Source: Mycolicibacterium gilvum
GTDB taxonomy: Bacteria; Actinomycetota; Actinomycetes; Mycobacteriales; Mycobacteriaceae
Reading direction: 5' to 3'
DNA length: 64,000 nt
Assembly (NCBI RefSeq): GCF_900454025.1
Contig: NZ_UGQM01000001.1
Location: 5,084,001 to 5,148,000 of the forward strand
The translations under genes and the position numbers were made by a program. The notes below the pieces were generated by a model. The model saw only the letters and a program-made list of their open reading frames with translations. It was not told where the DNA came from and searched no databases. How positions within the stretch are numbered: the first letter of the stretch is position 1; each line of letters opens with the position of its first letter. This document shows positions 7,442-19,280 of this stretch, one piece after another.

Positions 7442-8419
7442 ATGCCAGAAAACGAAGTCCGCTGCGTGGTGACGGGTGCGACCGGTTACATCGGCGGCCG
7501 GTTGGTGCCGGAGTTGCTCGCGCGCGGCCTGCAGGTCCGGGCGATGGCACGCACGCCGAGCAAGCTCGACCGCGCCGACTGGCGGGACCGCGTCGAGGTG
7601 GTGCAGGGCGACCTCACCAAGGCCGATTCGCTGACCGCGGCCTTCGACGGCGCCGACGTCGTCTACTACCTGGTCCACTCGATGGGCACGTCACGCGACT
7701 TCGTCTCCGAGGAACGGCGGTCGGCGCACAACGTCGTCGAGGCGGCGAAGAAGGCGGGCGTCCGCCGGATCGTGTACCTCAGCGGTTTGCACCCTGACCG
7801 CAAGGAGTTGTCGCGCCACCTCGCATCGCGGGTCGAGGTCGGAGAGATCCTGATGGAATCAGGAATCGAGACCGTGGTGTTGCAGGCGGGCATCGTGATC
7901 GGCTCGGGGTCGGCGTCATTCGAGATGGTGCGGCACCTGACCGACCGCCTCCCGGTGATGACGACACCGAAGTGGGTCCACAACAAGATCCAGCCGATCT
8001 CCATCGCCGACGTGCTGCACTACCTCGCCGAGTCGGCGACCGCCGAGTTCGGCGAGTCACGCACGTGGGACATCGGCGGCCCGGACGTGATGGAGTACGG
8101 CGACGCGATGCAGGGATACGCCGACGTCGCGGGTCTGCGGCGCCGGGTCATGGTGGTGTTGCCGTTCCTGACGCCGACGATCGCGAGCTGGTGGGTGGGT
8201 CTGGTGACACCGATCCCGTCAGGCTTGGCGCGACCGTTGGTCGAGTCCCTCGAATGCGACGCGATCTGCCACGAGCACGACATCGACGGCGTCATCCCAC
8301 CCCCGAAGGGTGGTCTGATCGGCTACCGCGAGGCGGTGGCCAGAGAACTCCGCTCCGAGGGCAACTCGTCCGCCGGACGCCGGCATCTGCTGCGGTTCAG
8401 TCCGGCGACCACGGACTGA
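7442..8419 (+). CDS. NAD(P)-binding atypical SDR / NmrA-like oxidoreductase
   Basis: A 325-residue Rossmann protein with the nucleotide motif VTGATGYIGGRL at residues 9-20 and an atypical-SDR pattern: DLTKADSL, the YYLVHSM segment, and GVRRIVYLSGL. In this group the canonical Tyr-x-x-x-Lys is replaced, as in complex I NDUFA9-like and NmrA-like proteins, so catalysis is uncertain. A C-terminal stretch (LPFLTPTIASWWVGLVTPI) is hydrophobic and may associate with membrane. It sits between purM and purF on the opposite strand; I recall no gene here in M. tuberculosis. The cofactor-binding call is solid; the substrate is unknown. Confidence 0.8.
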   Translation: MPENEVRCVVTGATGYIGGRLVPELLARGLQVRAMARTPSKLDRADWRDRVEVVQGDLTKADSLTAAFDGADVVYYLVHSMGTSRDFVSEERRSAHNVVEAAKKAGVRRIVYLSGLHPDRKELSRHLASRVEVGEILMESGIETVVLQAGIVIGSGSASFEMVRHLTDRLPVMTTPKWVHNKIQPISIADVLHYLAESATAEFGESRTWDIGGPDVMEYGDAMQGYADVAGLRRRVMVVLPFLTPTIASWWVGLVTPIPSGLARPLVESLECDAICHEHDIDGVIPPPKGGLIGYREAVARELRSEGNSSAGRRHLLRFSPATTD

Positions 8420-8440
8420 CAGCGACGAAACCTCTGCGGG

Positions 8441-9976
8441 TCAGGGCCTGCGCAGCGCGGACGCGTTGTCGTTGTCGGCGGCCGTGACCGGTAGTCCGGT
8501 GCGGGCTGCAGTGGCGAGCATGTGCTCGATCACGTTCTTGCCCAGTGCCGTCTCACCGGGCAGCTCGATCGGGTAGTCGCCGTCGAAGCATGCCGAGCAC
8601 AACCGGGTCGCGGGCTGTTCGGTGGCGGCGATCATGCCTTCACGACTGATGTAGCCCAGGGTGTCGGCACCGATCGCGCGCCGGACGCCGTCGAGCATCT
8701 CGTCCTCGTCGGCGGAGTTGCTCGCGGCGTTGGCGATGAGCTCGGCCGGGGTCGCGAAGTCGATCCCGTAGAAGCACGGCCACTTCACCGGCGGCGACGC
8801 GATACGGACGTGCACCTCGACCGCGCCGGCCTCCCGCAGCATGCGGATCAGGGCACGTTGGGTGTTCCCGCGCACGATGGAGTCGTCGACGACGATCAGC
8901 CGTTTGCCGCGGATGACCTCTTTGAGCGGGTTGAGCTTGAGCCGGATGCCGAGCTGACGGATCGTCTGTGACGGCTGGATGAACGTGCGCCCGACGTAGG
9001 CGTTCTTCATCAGACCCTGGCCGAACGGGATTCCGGATTCCTGCGCGTAGCCGACGGCTGCGGGGGTGCCCGATTCCGGGACGCCGATCACGAGGTCGGC
9101 GTCGATCGGCTTCTCGCGGGCCAGCCGGCGGCCGATGTCGACGCGGGTGGCGTGCACCGAGCGTCCGACGATCGTGCTGTCGGGGCGGGCGAGGTACACG
9201 TACTCGAAGACGCAGCCCTTGGGGGTGGGGTTCGCGAAGCGGGTGGAACGCACGCCGTCGGCGTCGATGGCGAGAAGTTCGCCGGGTTCGATGTCGCGGA
9301 CGAACGAGGCGCCGACGATGTCGAGCGCGGCGGTCTCCGACGCGACGACCCAGCCGCGGTCGAGGCGGCCGAGCGAGAGCGGACGCACCCCGTAGGGGTC
9401 ACGCGCGGCGTACAGGGTGTTCTCGTCCATGAACGTCAGGCAGAACGCGCCGCGCACCGTTGGGAGGAGTTCGAGGGCGGCCTGTTCCAGCGAGGAGTCC
9501 GCGGCCCCGTGAGCGAGAAGCGCGCCCAGGATGTCGGAGTCGGTGGTGGCGGTCGCAGCGCCGCGGTCGTTCATCAGACCTTCGTCGCGGGCGCGCGCGG
9601 CCAGTTCCGCGGTGTTGACGAGGTTGCCGTTGTGGCCGAGGGCCACACCGGTGCCCGCCGCGGTGTTACGGAACACCGGCTGGGCGTTCTCCCACGTGGT
9701 GGAGCCGGTCGTGGAATACCGGCAGTGCCCGACGGCGACGTGCCCGGGCATCGCGGCCAGCGTCTGCTCGTCGAACACCTGGCTCACCAGGCCGAGATCT
9801 TTGAAGACCAGCACCTGGGACCCGTCGGCGACGGCGATGCCCGCGGCCTCCTGCCCCCTGTGCTGCAGGGCATAGAGGCCGTAATACGTGAGCTTCGCCA
9901 CCTCCTCGCCCGGTGCCCAGACCCCGAATACTCCGCACTCTTCTCTGGGTTCGTTCTCGAGCTGCTCGGTGGTCAC
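8441..9976 (-). CDS. purF: amidophosphoribosyltransferase
   Basis: A 511-residue PurF, the committing enzyme of purine synthesis, which makes phosphoribosylamine from PRPP and glutamine. The N-terminal nucleophile is Cys14 in EECGVFGVWAP, preceded by a 13-residue propeptide expected to be removed, as in the Fe-S (Bacillus-type) class. The phosphoribosyltransferase PRPP loop is LIVVDDSIVRGNT. Cysteines in VKWPCFYGIDF and LCSACFDGDYP fit the 4Fe-4S ligands of that class. GTG start at 9976 with AGGGAG upstream and a TAGACT -10 at 10015-10020, so this purine gene has a conventional leader of roughly 30 nt. Confidence 0.96.
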   Translation of the reverse strand: MTTEQLENEPREECGVFGVWAPGEEVAKLTYYGLYALQHRGQEAAGIAVADGSQVLVFKDLGLVSQVFDEQTLAAMPGHVAVGHCRYSTTGSTTWENAQPVFRNTAAGTGVALGHNGNLVNTAELAARARDEGLMNDRGAATATTDSDILGALLAHGAADSSLEQAALELLPTVRGAFCLTFMDENTLYAARDPYGVRPLSLGRLDRGWVVASETAALDIVGASFVRDIEPGELLAIDADGVRSTRFANPTPKGCVFEYVYLARPDSTIVGRSVHATRVDIGRRLAREKPIDADLVIGVPESGTPAAVGYAQESGIPFGQGLMKNAYVGRTFIQPSQTIRQLGIRLKLNPLKEVIRGKRLIVVDDSIVRGNTQRALIRMLREAGAVEVHVRIASPPVKWPCFYGIDFATPAELIANAASNSADEDEMLDGVRRAIGADTLGYISREGMIAATEQPATRLCSACFDGDYPIELPGETALGKNVIEHMLATAARTGLPVTAADNDNASALRRP

Positions 9977-10014
9977 AATCAGGCTGCTCCCTAGGGGCTG
10001 TGGGTGACGCCGCC

Positions 10015-10020
10015 AGTCTA
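10015..10020 (-). promoter_or_regulatory. candidate purF -10 element
   Basis: Minus-strand TAGACT about 38 nt upstream of the purF GTG; with AGGGAG in between this predicts a leadered transcript. Confidence 0.45.
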
Positions 10021-10136
10021 CGGTCTGGACAGGCCGAAACGAGAATCAACGACCGCCTTTTCGCCCGGTGACCGGAATTCCCGCTCGGGGACGGCAATTC
10101 GGCACCCGAATCACGGTGTACGGACGGCGAAGCTGA

Positions 10137-10526
10137 TCAGGTCAGTGGCACCAGCGGAAGCCTCGCGGCGATCTCCCGGGCCCGGGATCCGGACAACTGC
10201 AGTGCGCCGGCCGCCGCTGCGTCGTCCACGGACAGCAGCCCGGTGGCCAGCAGCAGCCAGGTGCGGGCGTCGGTCTCGACGACGTTGGGCGGATTTCCGC
10301 GCGTGTGGGTGGGCCCGGCGATGCACTGCACGGCCACGAACGGCGGCACCCGCACCTCGACGGAGGAACCGGGTGCGACGGCGGCGAGGGTGCGCGCTGT
10401 GGCGCGCACCGCGTCGGCGAGCTGCGGACGTTCGGGCGGGGTCGTCGTCCCGTCGCGGAGCCACGCCGACACCGCGGCGACGGCGTCGCGCGTCTTCTGC
10501 GGGTCCACGGTTCGTCGAGCGGCCAT
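10137..10526 (-). CDS. sterol-carrier-protein-like conserved protein (Rv0807-type)
   Basis: A 129-residue protein with the conserved block VPPFVAVQCIAGPTHTRG and PPNVVETDARTWLLLATG, followed by ALQLSGSRAREIAARLPL. These match the small bacterial SCP-ortholog family, which has the sterol-carrier-protein fold and presumably binds a hydrophobic ligand or a partner. The frame extends much further upstream, but ATG 10526 gives the family length and begins with MAARRTVDP. It lies upstream of purF on the same strand with about 160 nt between. Fold assignment is moderate; function is not established. Confidence 0.75.
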   Translation of the reverse strand: MAARRTVDPQKTRDAVAAVSAWLRDGTTTPPERPQLADAVRATARTLAAVAPGSSVEVRVPPFVAVQCIAGPTHTRGNPPNVVETDARTWLLLATGLLSVDDAAAAGALQLSGSRAREIAARLPLVPLT

Positions 10527-10582
10527 GGCCCAGCTTCTCAGAGCACCGTTCGGGTCCACGCCGCCGGCCACTGATGTCGCCC

Positions 10583-10619
10583 TTGACCTCAATGACGATT
10601 GAGGTTCTAGCGTCCCCGC
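10583..10619 (+). promoter_or_regulatory. MerR-type promoter/operator of the PPOX gene
   Basis: TTGACC (-35) at 10583-10588 and TAGCGT (-10) at 10608-10613 are separated by 19 bp, the overlong spacer typical of MerR-family promoters. The spacer region holds a perfect dyad ACCTCAAT-GACG-ATTGAGGT at 10586-10605. TAGCGT is followed by six bases and ATG 10620, so the transcript would be leaderless. No MerR gene is in the window. Confidence 0.7.
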
Positions 10620-11084
10620 ATGACGTTCACCCCGCTGGAGATCGAATTCATGCAGCAGACCGACCTGGGCAGGCTGGCGACGATTCAGCCCGACGGCACC
10701 CCGCAGAACAGCCCCGTCGGATTCACCTACAACGAGCAGCTGGGCACCATCGACATCAGCGGATACGACATGTCGAGGAGCCGCAAGTTCCGCAACATCG
10801 CAGTGAACCCGAAGGTGGCGTTCGTCGTCGACGACATCTTCTCGCGTGATCCGTGGCGGGTGCGATGCCTGGAGATCCGGGGAGTCGCCGAACAGGCTGT
10901 GCCGGTGGATGTTCCGCGCGAACCCGACGGTGAGCCCCTGGATGCCGCGATCATCCGCGTGTTCCCGCGGCGGGTGATCAGCTTCGGGATCGACGATCAG
11001 GTGACCGAACCGCACCAGTTGGTCGCCCACGTCCGCAACGTCGCCGTTGAACGGCCAGCGCCGCAACTGCCCCGGCTTCGTTGA
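10620..11084 (+). CDS. PPOX-fold F420/flavin-dependent oxidoreductase
   Basis: A 154-residue split-barrel protein of the pyridoxamine-phosphate-oxidase-like superfamily. Supporting segments are LGRLATIQPDGTPQNSPVGF (strands that bind cofactor), SRSRKFRNIAVNPKVAFVVDD and the C-terminal VRCLEIRGVAEQ. Mycobacterial members of this size use coenzyme F420 or FMN to reduce quinones, biliverdin or similar electron acceptors. It is preceded by the MerR-type promoter, so induction by a small molecule, metal or redox stress is likely. Its 3' end overlaps the convergent CPBP protease gene by 107 bp, unusually long, so one of the two C-termini may be poorly conserved. Confidence 0.82.
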   Translation: MTFTPLEIEFMQQTDLGRLATIQPDGTPQNSPVGFTYNEQLGTIDISGYDMSRSRKFRNIAVNPKVAFVVDDIFSRDPWRVRCLEIRGVAEQAVPVDVPREPDGEPLDAAIIRVFPRRVISFGIDDQVTEPHQLVAHVRNVAVERPAPQLPRLR

Positions 11085-11649
11085 CGGCCAGGTGGGCCAG
11101 GATCGGGGCAGCCAGGCTCCCCGACCTCTCGTAGAGCCATGAGAACACCCAGCCCGCAGCGCCGGTGACGAGGACTGTGCCCGGCACACTGTCGCCCGTC
11201 GCGCGCGCATCGGGGATGTGTGACAGCCCGAAAACCGCTGCCGTGAAAAGCCTCCCCGGTCTCGGTCCGAAAGCACGGGCCGCGGTGTCCCCCAGCACAG
11301 CGCGATAGGTCAGTTCCTCGGGCCCGACCGTCGCGAACGGGATACGCAGCAGCAGCCATCGCGTGGGGGCGGCGGGCAGCTCGCGTTCCGCCATGCCGGC
11401 GCGGACGGGCGGGGCGATCAGCCCGGCGGCCACACCCAGACCGACCGCGCCCGCGGCCGCACTCCCCCAGCGGACGCCGCGTCCCAACTCGGCGGGACGC
11501 AGCCCCGGCGAGGGCCGGGACAGCAGCGTCACCGCTGAGCAGAACAACATGTGCGGCAACGGATTCCACCTGTGAGGAAGGCGTGGCGCCGTCGCGCTCC
11601 AGCCGAGCAGCACCGCTGCGAGGCCGGCCGCGCGCACCGTGTCGCGCAT
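10978..11649 (-). CDS. CPBP family intramembrane metalloprotease (CAAX-like, Rv0804-type)
   Basis: A 223-residue membrane protein with several hydrophobic helices and the three signatures of the CPBP/Abi family: EELTYR in TVGPEELTYRAVL (EExxxR), FGLSH (second motif) and HLAVNEAG (HxxxN/B). In related enzymes the Glu and His residues bind a catalytic zinc inside the membrane. Substrate is unknown. Its ATG shares one base with the stop of the upstream alpha/beta-hydrolase gene (TGATG), so the two are co-translated and belong with purL. The last about 35 residues overlap the opposite-strand PPOX gene. Confidence 0.82.
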   Translation of the reverse strand: MRDTVRAAGLAAVLLGWSATAPRLPHRWNPLPHMLFCSAVTLLSRPSPGLRPAELGRGVRWGSAAAGAVGLGVAAGLIAPPVRAGMAERELPAAPTRWLLLRIPFATVGPEELTYRAVLGDTAARAFGPRPGRLFTAAVFGLSHIPDARATGDSVPGTVLVTGAAGWVFSWLYERSGSLAAPILAHLAVNEAGAVAALAVQRRRCGRGRPTGAVRSPDRRSRS

Positions 11650-13366
11650 CAGAAGTCGCCGTCCTCACTTCCGGTCTGCGCCAGCGCCACGCGGATGCGC
11701 TCGGTGTCCCCCGGTGTCCAGCCGTCCGGCGGGGCCGCTCCGGCCCAGCCGTCGAGGATGTACTCGCCGTAGTTGTGCCCGTGACCACCCGGCACCGAGG
11801 ACGCATTCGTCATGTCGGCGGCGACCTGCCAGAACGTGACGATCGGATACCAGCGCATCGCGGTCGTGCGGTCACGACCGGGCGGCTCGGACAGCCAGTC
11901 GGGGCGGGTGAACAACAGGTCCGGGGACCACCAGACGATCGGATCCGAGGAGTGTTGCAGGAAAAGCACTCTCGGCTCATCCCAGGGCGACCGGGTGTCC
12001 TCGGCGATCTGTGCGGCGTTGTTGCCCTGCGAGAACCGCACGGTCCGCCCGTCGTCGTAACGCGGCTCGACCTCCGGGGTCCGCGGGTCGCGCCGTATCG
12101 TGATCGCCCGCCACAGCGGGCTGGCGTTGGGAGGACCGACCCACAGCACCGACGAGAATCCCATCCGGGAGATGTCGGGCAACCAGTCGAAAGCACCCTG
12201 TCCCGCCATCGATCCGAGGCTCTCGCCGTACAGGATCAACCGCGGTCGGCTCTCAGGCGGCAACGTCGCCCAGCGTCCGTGGACGGCGTCGATCAGCAGC
12301 CGCCCGGCCGCCATCGACTTCTCCTGATCCCCGAGAAAGGAGATCCAGCTCGGCAGATACGAATACTGGGACGCGACGATCGCGGTGTCCCCGTTGTACA
12401 TCATCTCCAGCGATCGGGCCGCGATCGGATTCACCCAGCCCGTACCGGTGGTCGGGACGATCACCAGCACCTCGCGGTCGAAAGCGCCGGTGCGCTCGAG
12501 TTCGCTGAGCAGCACCGCCATCCGGGCCTCGTCGGTGTCGGCGGTCTGCAGCCCGACGTACACCCGGATCGGTTCCTCGGCCGGCCTGCCGTTGATCCGG
12601 CTCAGTTCTTCTGCGTGGGGTCCGGTACCGACGAAGTTGCGGCCCTGGAAGCCGAGGGTGTCCCACGTGGCGAACGAGTCGGGGCTCCCGGATTTCTCGG
12701 GCTCCTCCGGCTGGACGACTCCCTCGCGGGTGGTCGTGTTCTGCGGCTGGAACACCTGGTTGGCACCGGCGAAGAACCCTCGCATCAGCACGCCGTTGAC
12801 CAGGGTGATGACCAGGATGACGACCACCGCGGTGCCGAAGAACAGTGCCATCTCGTCGGAGAGCCGCCAGCGGCGGATCAGCAACCGGGCCAGGGTTTTG
12901 ATCGCGCCGAGCAACAGCCGGGACGTCGCGACGCACACGGCGGCTACCGCGGCGGCGATGAGCAGAAGCCGCAGATAGCTTGTGGTACCGGGCCCTTCCA
13001 TGCCCATCAGACCGGACACCTGCCGTTGCCAGGCCGCGGCGGGGATCACCATCAGGACGCACGCACCCACCGACACGGCGACGGTGACCGTCTTCAGCGC
13101 ATTTCGCAGGCGTGGCGACAGCGGCCACCACAACCGGTTCGCCAGGACGAACCGACGCAGCATCCGCTCGAGAAAAACGCCGATGCCGTAGCCGATCGCG
13201 GCATTGATCCCGCCGATCAGCCCCTGGAACAACCAGTCCCGGGGCAGCAGCGACGGCGTCAGTGAGACGCAGAAGAACAGCGCACCCAGCGCGACACCGG
13301 TGAAGTCCAGGCGGAGCAGTCGCCACGCCCAGACGTAACGGGGGTTCTTCCCGGTGTCGCTCGCCG

Positions 13367-13370
<4 letters not shown>
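11649..13370 (-). CDS. integral-membrane alpha/beta-hydrolase (Abhydrolase_9 type)
   Basis: A 573-residue protein. The first about 230 residues contain five or so hydrophobic segments (for example [20 protein letters not shown] and [17 protein letters not shown]), and the remainder is a hydrolase domain with the nucleophile elbow [11 protein letters not shown] at about residue 370. This combination matches the mycobacterial two-part family with a membrane N-terminal domain and an alpha/beta-hydrolase C-terminal domain. The substrate is unknown; a lipid or cell-envelope ester is a reasonable guess. Its GTG start overlaps the purL stop by 4 bp (GTGA), implying coupling to purL. Confidence 0.85.
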
Positions 13371-15727
<2,357 letters not shown>

Positions 15728-15739
15728 CGCGACAGTCTA
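15728..15739 (-). promoter_or_regulatory. candidate leaderless purL promoter
   Basis: Minus-strand TAGACT at 15734-15739, six bases, then GTG. A textbook mycobacterial leaderless arrangement; it fixes the purL start. Confidence 0.6.
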
Positions 15740-15758
15740 GCCAGCGTGGCGCTGCGAC

Positions 15759-16100
15759 TCAGGACACACAGAACGCGTTGCCCTCCGGGTCCGCGAGCAC
15801 CACCCATTCGAACTCGGGACCGAAATTGTTCCGGCCGGTCTCCGTCGCGCCCAGCCCGACGAGGCGGGCCACCTCGGCTTCCCGGTCCCCGGCGTGGAAA
15901 TCCAGATGCACCTTGTTCTTGCCCGGTGTCGGGTCGGGCACCCGCTGGAAGCCCAGCGCCGGGCGCCCTTCGGCGGCGACCATCACGAATTCCCCTGGCG
16001 CGACGGCATTCACCTCTCCACCCGCAGCCTCGGCCCACCAGGACGCCAGCGTGTCGGGATCCACACAGTCGAACGTGATCATCTCGATCTTGAGTGCCAT
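15759..16100 (-). CDS. VOC/glyoxalase-like protein (Rv0801-type)
   Basis: A 113-residue single vicinal-oxygen-chelate domain pair starting MALKIEMITFDCVDP. Segments VHLDFHAGDREAEVARLVGLGA and WVVLADPEGNAFCVS are typical of the glyoxalase/bleomycin-resistance superfamily. Possible metal ligands are the His in VHLDFHA and the Glu-rich strands. Members of this exact subgroup are common in mycobacteria but uncharacterised. It follows pepC on the same strand with a 14-nt gap and precedes purL, so it is probably co-transcribed with pepC. Confidence 0.85.
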   Translation of the reverse strand: MALKIEMITFDCVDPDTLASWWAEAAGGEVNAVAPGEFVMVAAEGRPALGFQRVPDPTPGKNKVHLDFHAGDREAEVARLVGLGATETGRNNFGPEFEWVVLADPEGNAFCVS

Positions 16101-16114
16101 GGCTCGACCGTAGG

Positions 16115-17374
16115 TCAGACCGGTGACAAGAACGCCTGCAATGCCGCCGAATAGTCGGCGACATCGGTCGCGCCCATCACCTCGCGCGCCGAGTGCATCG
16201 CGAGCTGGGCGGCGCCGACGTCGACGGTGGGGATCCCGGTGTTCGCCGCGGTCATCGGGCCGATGGTCGATCCGCACGGCAGGTCGGCCCGGTGCTCGTA
16301 GCGTTGCAGGTTCACCCCGGCCTGAGCGCACGCCAGCGCGAACGCCGCCGCAGTGCGCCCGTCGGTCGCGTAGCGCAGGTTGGGCTGCACCTTGAGCACC
16401 GGACCGGCGTTGACCTCGATCAGGTGACCCGGTTCGTGGCGTTCGGGATAGTTCGGGTGGGTGGCGTGGGCCATGTCCCCCGACGCCACCACCGAGTCAG
16501 GCAGCCGGCGCAGGAAGTCCTCCCGGCTGCCGCCGGCGGCCAGCGTGACGCGTTCCAGCGTCGTGAGCAGCAGGTCGGACTGAGCGCCGTGGTCGGACTG
16601 CGAGCCGACCTCCTCGTGGTCGAAGAGCACCAGCACCGGGACCACACCGTCGGGTTCCGCGGCGAGGAACGCCTCCAGACCGGCGTAGCAGGTCGCCTGG
16701 TTGTCCAGCCGGGGCGCACTGACCAGCTCCCCGTCGGCGCCGACCAGCCGCGACGGGGCGAGGTCGTGGGTCATCAGGTCGAAGCCGAGCACGTCGTCCT
16801 CGGTGACCCCGGCCCGCCCGGCGATGTACCCGAGGAACGAGCGGGCCCCGCCCCCGACGCCCCACACCGCGTTGACATGCCGCTGCGGGTTGAGCTCCAC
16901 ACCCTTGCGGTCCTCGGACAGGTGGATCGCCAGCTGCGGCACCCGCAGGATCGGGTCGTCGACCCGCACGAGGAGGTGCCGGACGGTGTTGCCGTCGCGC
17001 ACCGACAGGCGGCCGCTGACACCCAGGTCACGGTCCAGCCACGAGTTCAGCCAGGCACCGCCGTAGGGAGCCAGCGCGACGATCTGCCAGCCGGACAGGA
17101 ACCGGTCCGGATGCTGCTTGACCCGCAGGTTCGGGCTGTCGGTGTGGGCGCCGACGACGCGGAACGGTGCAGCGGCACTGTCGGTGTTCGACCGCCACGC
17201 GATCAGCGAGCCGGCCCGCACCGCGAAGAAGTCGCCCGCTTCCGGCCACGGGTCGCTCTCGGCCAGCTCGGTGAAGCCCGCCGCGAGCAGCCGGTCCGCC
17301 GCGGTGCGGCACGCGTGGAACGGCGACGGAGACGCGTCGATGAACTCGCACAGACCCTGAGGGCTAGCAGGCAT
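16115..17374 (-). CDS. pepC: M18 family aspartyl aminopeptidase (Rv0800-type)
   Basis: A 419-residue zinc aminopeptidase of family M18. The zinc ligands and catalytic residues are seen in [14 protein letters not shown] (HTD), [11 protein letters not shown] (Asp), [11 protein letters not shown] (catalytic Glu-Glu) and the terminal [28 protein letters not shown] (His). Members are large cytoplasmic oligomers that trim acidic N-terminal residues. ATG at 17374 ([11 protein letters not shown]) gives the family length; the open frame continues upstream only by chance. It is divergent from the DyP/encapsulin pair and, in mycobacteria, this neighbourhood is conserved. Confidence 0.93.
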   Translation of the reverse strand: MPASPQGLCEFIDASPSPFHACRTAADRLLAAGFTELAESDPWPEAGDFFAVRAGSLIAWRSNTDSAAAPFRVVGAHTDSPNLRVKQHPDRFLSGWQIVALAPYGGAWLNSWLDRDLGVSGRLSVRDGNTVRHLLVRVDDPILRVPQLAIHLSEDRKGVELNPQRHVNAVWGVGGGARSFLGYIAGRAGVTEDDVLGFDLMTHDLAPSRLVGADGELVSAPRLDNQATCYAGLEAFLAAEPDGVVPVLVLFDHEEVGSQSDHGAQSDLLLTTLERVTLAAGGSREDFLRRLPDSVVASGDMAHATHPNYPERHEPGHLIEVNAGPVLKVQPNLRYATDGRTAAAFALACAQAGVNLQRYEHRADLPCGSTIGPMTAANTGIPTVDVGAAQLAMHSAREVMGATDVADYSAALQAFLSPV

Positions 17375-17412
17375 CTTTCCATCTTCGCCGATCAGCGCCG
17401 CCGATCTTGATT

Positions 17413-17425
17413 TAGGGTCGGACCC
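17413..17425 (+). promoter_or_regulatory. candidate leaderless promoter of the DyP-encapsulin operon
   Basis: TAGGGT at 17413-17418, seven bases, then GTG 17426. It supports the GTG start of the peroxidase gene. Confidence 0.5.
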
Positions 17426-18460
17426 GTGCCCGCTCCCCTGCCGCAGCCGGTCCTGGCTCCGCTGACACCGGCGGCGATCTTCCTGGTGGCCACGATCGAC
17501 GACGGCGGCGAGCGCGCGGTGCACGACGCGCTGCCCGACATCGCCGGGCTGGTGCGCGCGGTCGGGTTCCGGGACCCGGCCAAGCGGCTGTCGGTGGTGA
17601 CGTCGATCGGCTCCGACGCGTGGGACAGGCTGTTCTCCGGACCGCGCCCGGCCGAACTGCACCCGTTCGTCGAGCTCGACGGCGGCCGCCACCGCGCGCC
17701 GTCGACGCCGGGCGATCTGTTGTTCCACATCCGAGCCGAGACGATGGACGTCTGCTTCGAGCTGGCGACCAAGCTGGTCGCGGCGATGGGGGCGATCACC
17801 GTCGTCGACGAGACGCACGGCTTCCGCTTCTTCGACAACCGTGATCTGCTCGGGTTCGTCGACGGCACCGAGAATCCCGACGGCCCGCTGGCCGACAGCG
17901 CGACCCGCATCGGTGACGAGGACCCCGACTTCGCCGGCGGCTGCTACGTGCACGTGCAGAAGTACGTGCACCGGATGGACGCATGGAACGCGCTGTCGAC
18001 CGAGGAGCAGGAGCGGGTGATCGGCCGGACCAAACTCGACGACATCGAGCTCGACGATGCGGTCAAACCCGCCGACTCCCACGTCGCGCTGAACGTCATC
18101 ACCGACGAGGACGGCACGGAGCTCAAGATCGTGCGGCACAACATGCCGTTCGGCGAGGTGGGCAAGGGTGAGTTCGGGACCTACTTCATCGGCTACTCGC
18201 GCACCGCGGCGGTCACCGAGCGGATGCTGCGCAACATGTTCCTCGGTGACCCGCCGGGCAACACCGACCGCGTGCTCGACTTCTCGACCGCGGTGACGGG
18301 GTCGATGTTCTTCACCCCGATCAACGACTTCCTCGACGACCCGCCGCCTCTGCCCGGCGCGGTCCCTGACACCGACGACACCGACGACCCCGACGGCTCG
18401 GCGCCGGTCGGCTATCACGGCTCTCTGGCGATCGGCAGCCTGAAAGTCCGCCGTGGTTGA
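17426..18460 (+). CDS. dyp: dye-decolorizing peroxidase, encapsulin cargo (Rv0799c-type)
   Basis: A 344-residue haem peroxidase. The DyP signature GFVDGTENP is at about residues 143-151 and supplies the distal Asp; the distal Arg is in [11 protein letters not shown], and the proximal haem His is in [10 protein letters not shown] (about residue 218). After an acidic, flexible linker ([14 protein letters not shown]) the C-terminus carries [13 protein letters not shown], a clear encapsulin-targeting peptide of the (D/H)GSLxIGSLK type. The enzyme is therefore expected to be packed inside the nanocompartment encoded 12 bp downstream. GTG start. Confidence 0.95.
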   Translation: MPAPLPQPVLAPLTPAAIFLVATIDDGGERAVHDALPDIAGLVRAVGFRDPAKRLSVVTSIGSDAWDRLFSGPRPAELHPFVELDGGRHRAPSTPGDLLFHIRAETMDVCFELATKLVAAMGAITVVDETHGFRFFDNRDLLGFVDGTENPDGPLADSATRIGDEDPDFAGGCYVHVQKYVHRMDAWNALSTEEQERVIGRTKLDDIELDDAVKPADSHVALNVITDEDGTELKIVRHNMPFGEVGKGEFGTYFIGYSRTAAVTERMLRNMFLGDPPGNTDRVLDFSTAVTGSMFFTPINDFLDDPPPLPGAVPDTDDTDDPDGSAPVGYHGSLAIGSLKVRRG

Positions 18461-18472
18461 AAGGATGAAGCG

Positions 18473-19270
18473 ATGAACAACCTGTACCGGGACCTGGCCC
18501 CGATCACCGCGGCGGCGTGGGCCGAGATCGAGCAGGAGGCCACCCGCACGTTCAAGCGGCACATCGCCGGACGCCGTGTCGTCGACGTCAGCGAGCCCGG
18601 CGGGCCGGTCACGGCGGCGGTGAGCACGGGTCATCTGGTCGACGTGACGTCCCCCGGCGACGGGGTGGTGGCCCACCTGCGCGACGCCCGCCCGCTGGTG
18701 CGGCTGCGAGTTCCGTTCACCGTCAACCGAACCGACGTCGACGACGTCGAGCGTGGTTCGCAGGATTCAGACTGGGACCCGGTGAAGGAGGCCGCCATGA
18801 AGCTGGCGTTCGCCGAGGACCGGGCGATCTTCGAGGGCTACGAGGCCGCGCACATCGGCGGCATCCGCAAGTCGAGCACGTGTCCGAGCCTGGCGCTGCC
18901 CGAAGACCCCTGCGACATCCCGGACGTGATCAGCCAGGCGCTCTCGGAGCTTCGGCTGGCCGGCGTCGACGGCCCGTACAGCGTGCTGCTGTCGGCGGAT
19001 GTGTACACCAAGGTCAGCGAGACCACCGCGCACGGCTATCCGATCCGCGAGCACCTCAGCCGACTCGTCGACGGGGACATCATCTGGGCGCCCGCCATCG
19101 ACGGAGCATTCGTGTTGTCCACGCGCGGAGGCGATTTCGATCTGCAGCTGGGCACCGACGTGTGCATCGGCTACTCGTCGCACGACTCGGCGACCGTGCA
19201 GCTGTACCTCGAGGAGACGATGACATTCCTGTGCTACACCGCGGAGGCCTCGGTCGCCCTGAGCGCCTGA
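18473..19270 (+). CDS. enc: encapsulin nanocompartment shell protein (Rv0798c/Cfp29-type)
   Basis: A 265-residue HK97-fold shell protein beginning [20 protein letters not shown], the strongly conserved cargo-docking N-terminus of family 1 encapsulins. Typical inner segments ([31 protein letters not shown]) and the C-terminal [20 protein letters not shown] are present, and the length matches the family. Sixty copies would be expected to build a roughly 24-nm shell around the DyP enzyme. RBS AAAGGA lies before the ATG. The gene is followed by a long hairpin that probably ends transcription from both sides. Confidence 0.96.
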   Translation: MNNLYRDLAPITAAAWAEIEQEATRTFKRHIAGRRVVDVSEPGGPVTAAVSTGHLVDVTSPGDGVVAHLRDARPLVRLRVPFTVNRTDVDDVERGSQDSDWDPVKEAAMKLAFAEDRAIFEGYEAAHIGGIRKSSTCPSLALPEDPCDIPDVISQALSELRLAGVDGPYSVLLSADVYTKVSETTAHGYPIREHLSRLVDGDIIWAPAIDGAFVLSTRGGDFDLQLGTDVCIGYSSHDSATVQLYLEETMTFLCYTAEASVALSA

Positions 19271-19280
19271 CCTCTGCACC

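Noticed and set aside
11583..13265. Long plus-strand frame of 560 codons opposite the membrane alpha/beta-hydrolase gene
   Set aside because: It is Arg/His/Gln-rich, has no recognisable domain, and mirrors a gene with clear membrane helices and a GESLGS nucleophile elbow. High-GC DNA produces such antisense frames routinely.
16115..18676. 853-codon minus-strand frame reading through pepC into the DyP region
   Set aside because: Only the part from 17374 down matches an M18 aminopeptidase; the upstream half is antisense to the DyP gene and has no domain content.
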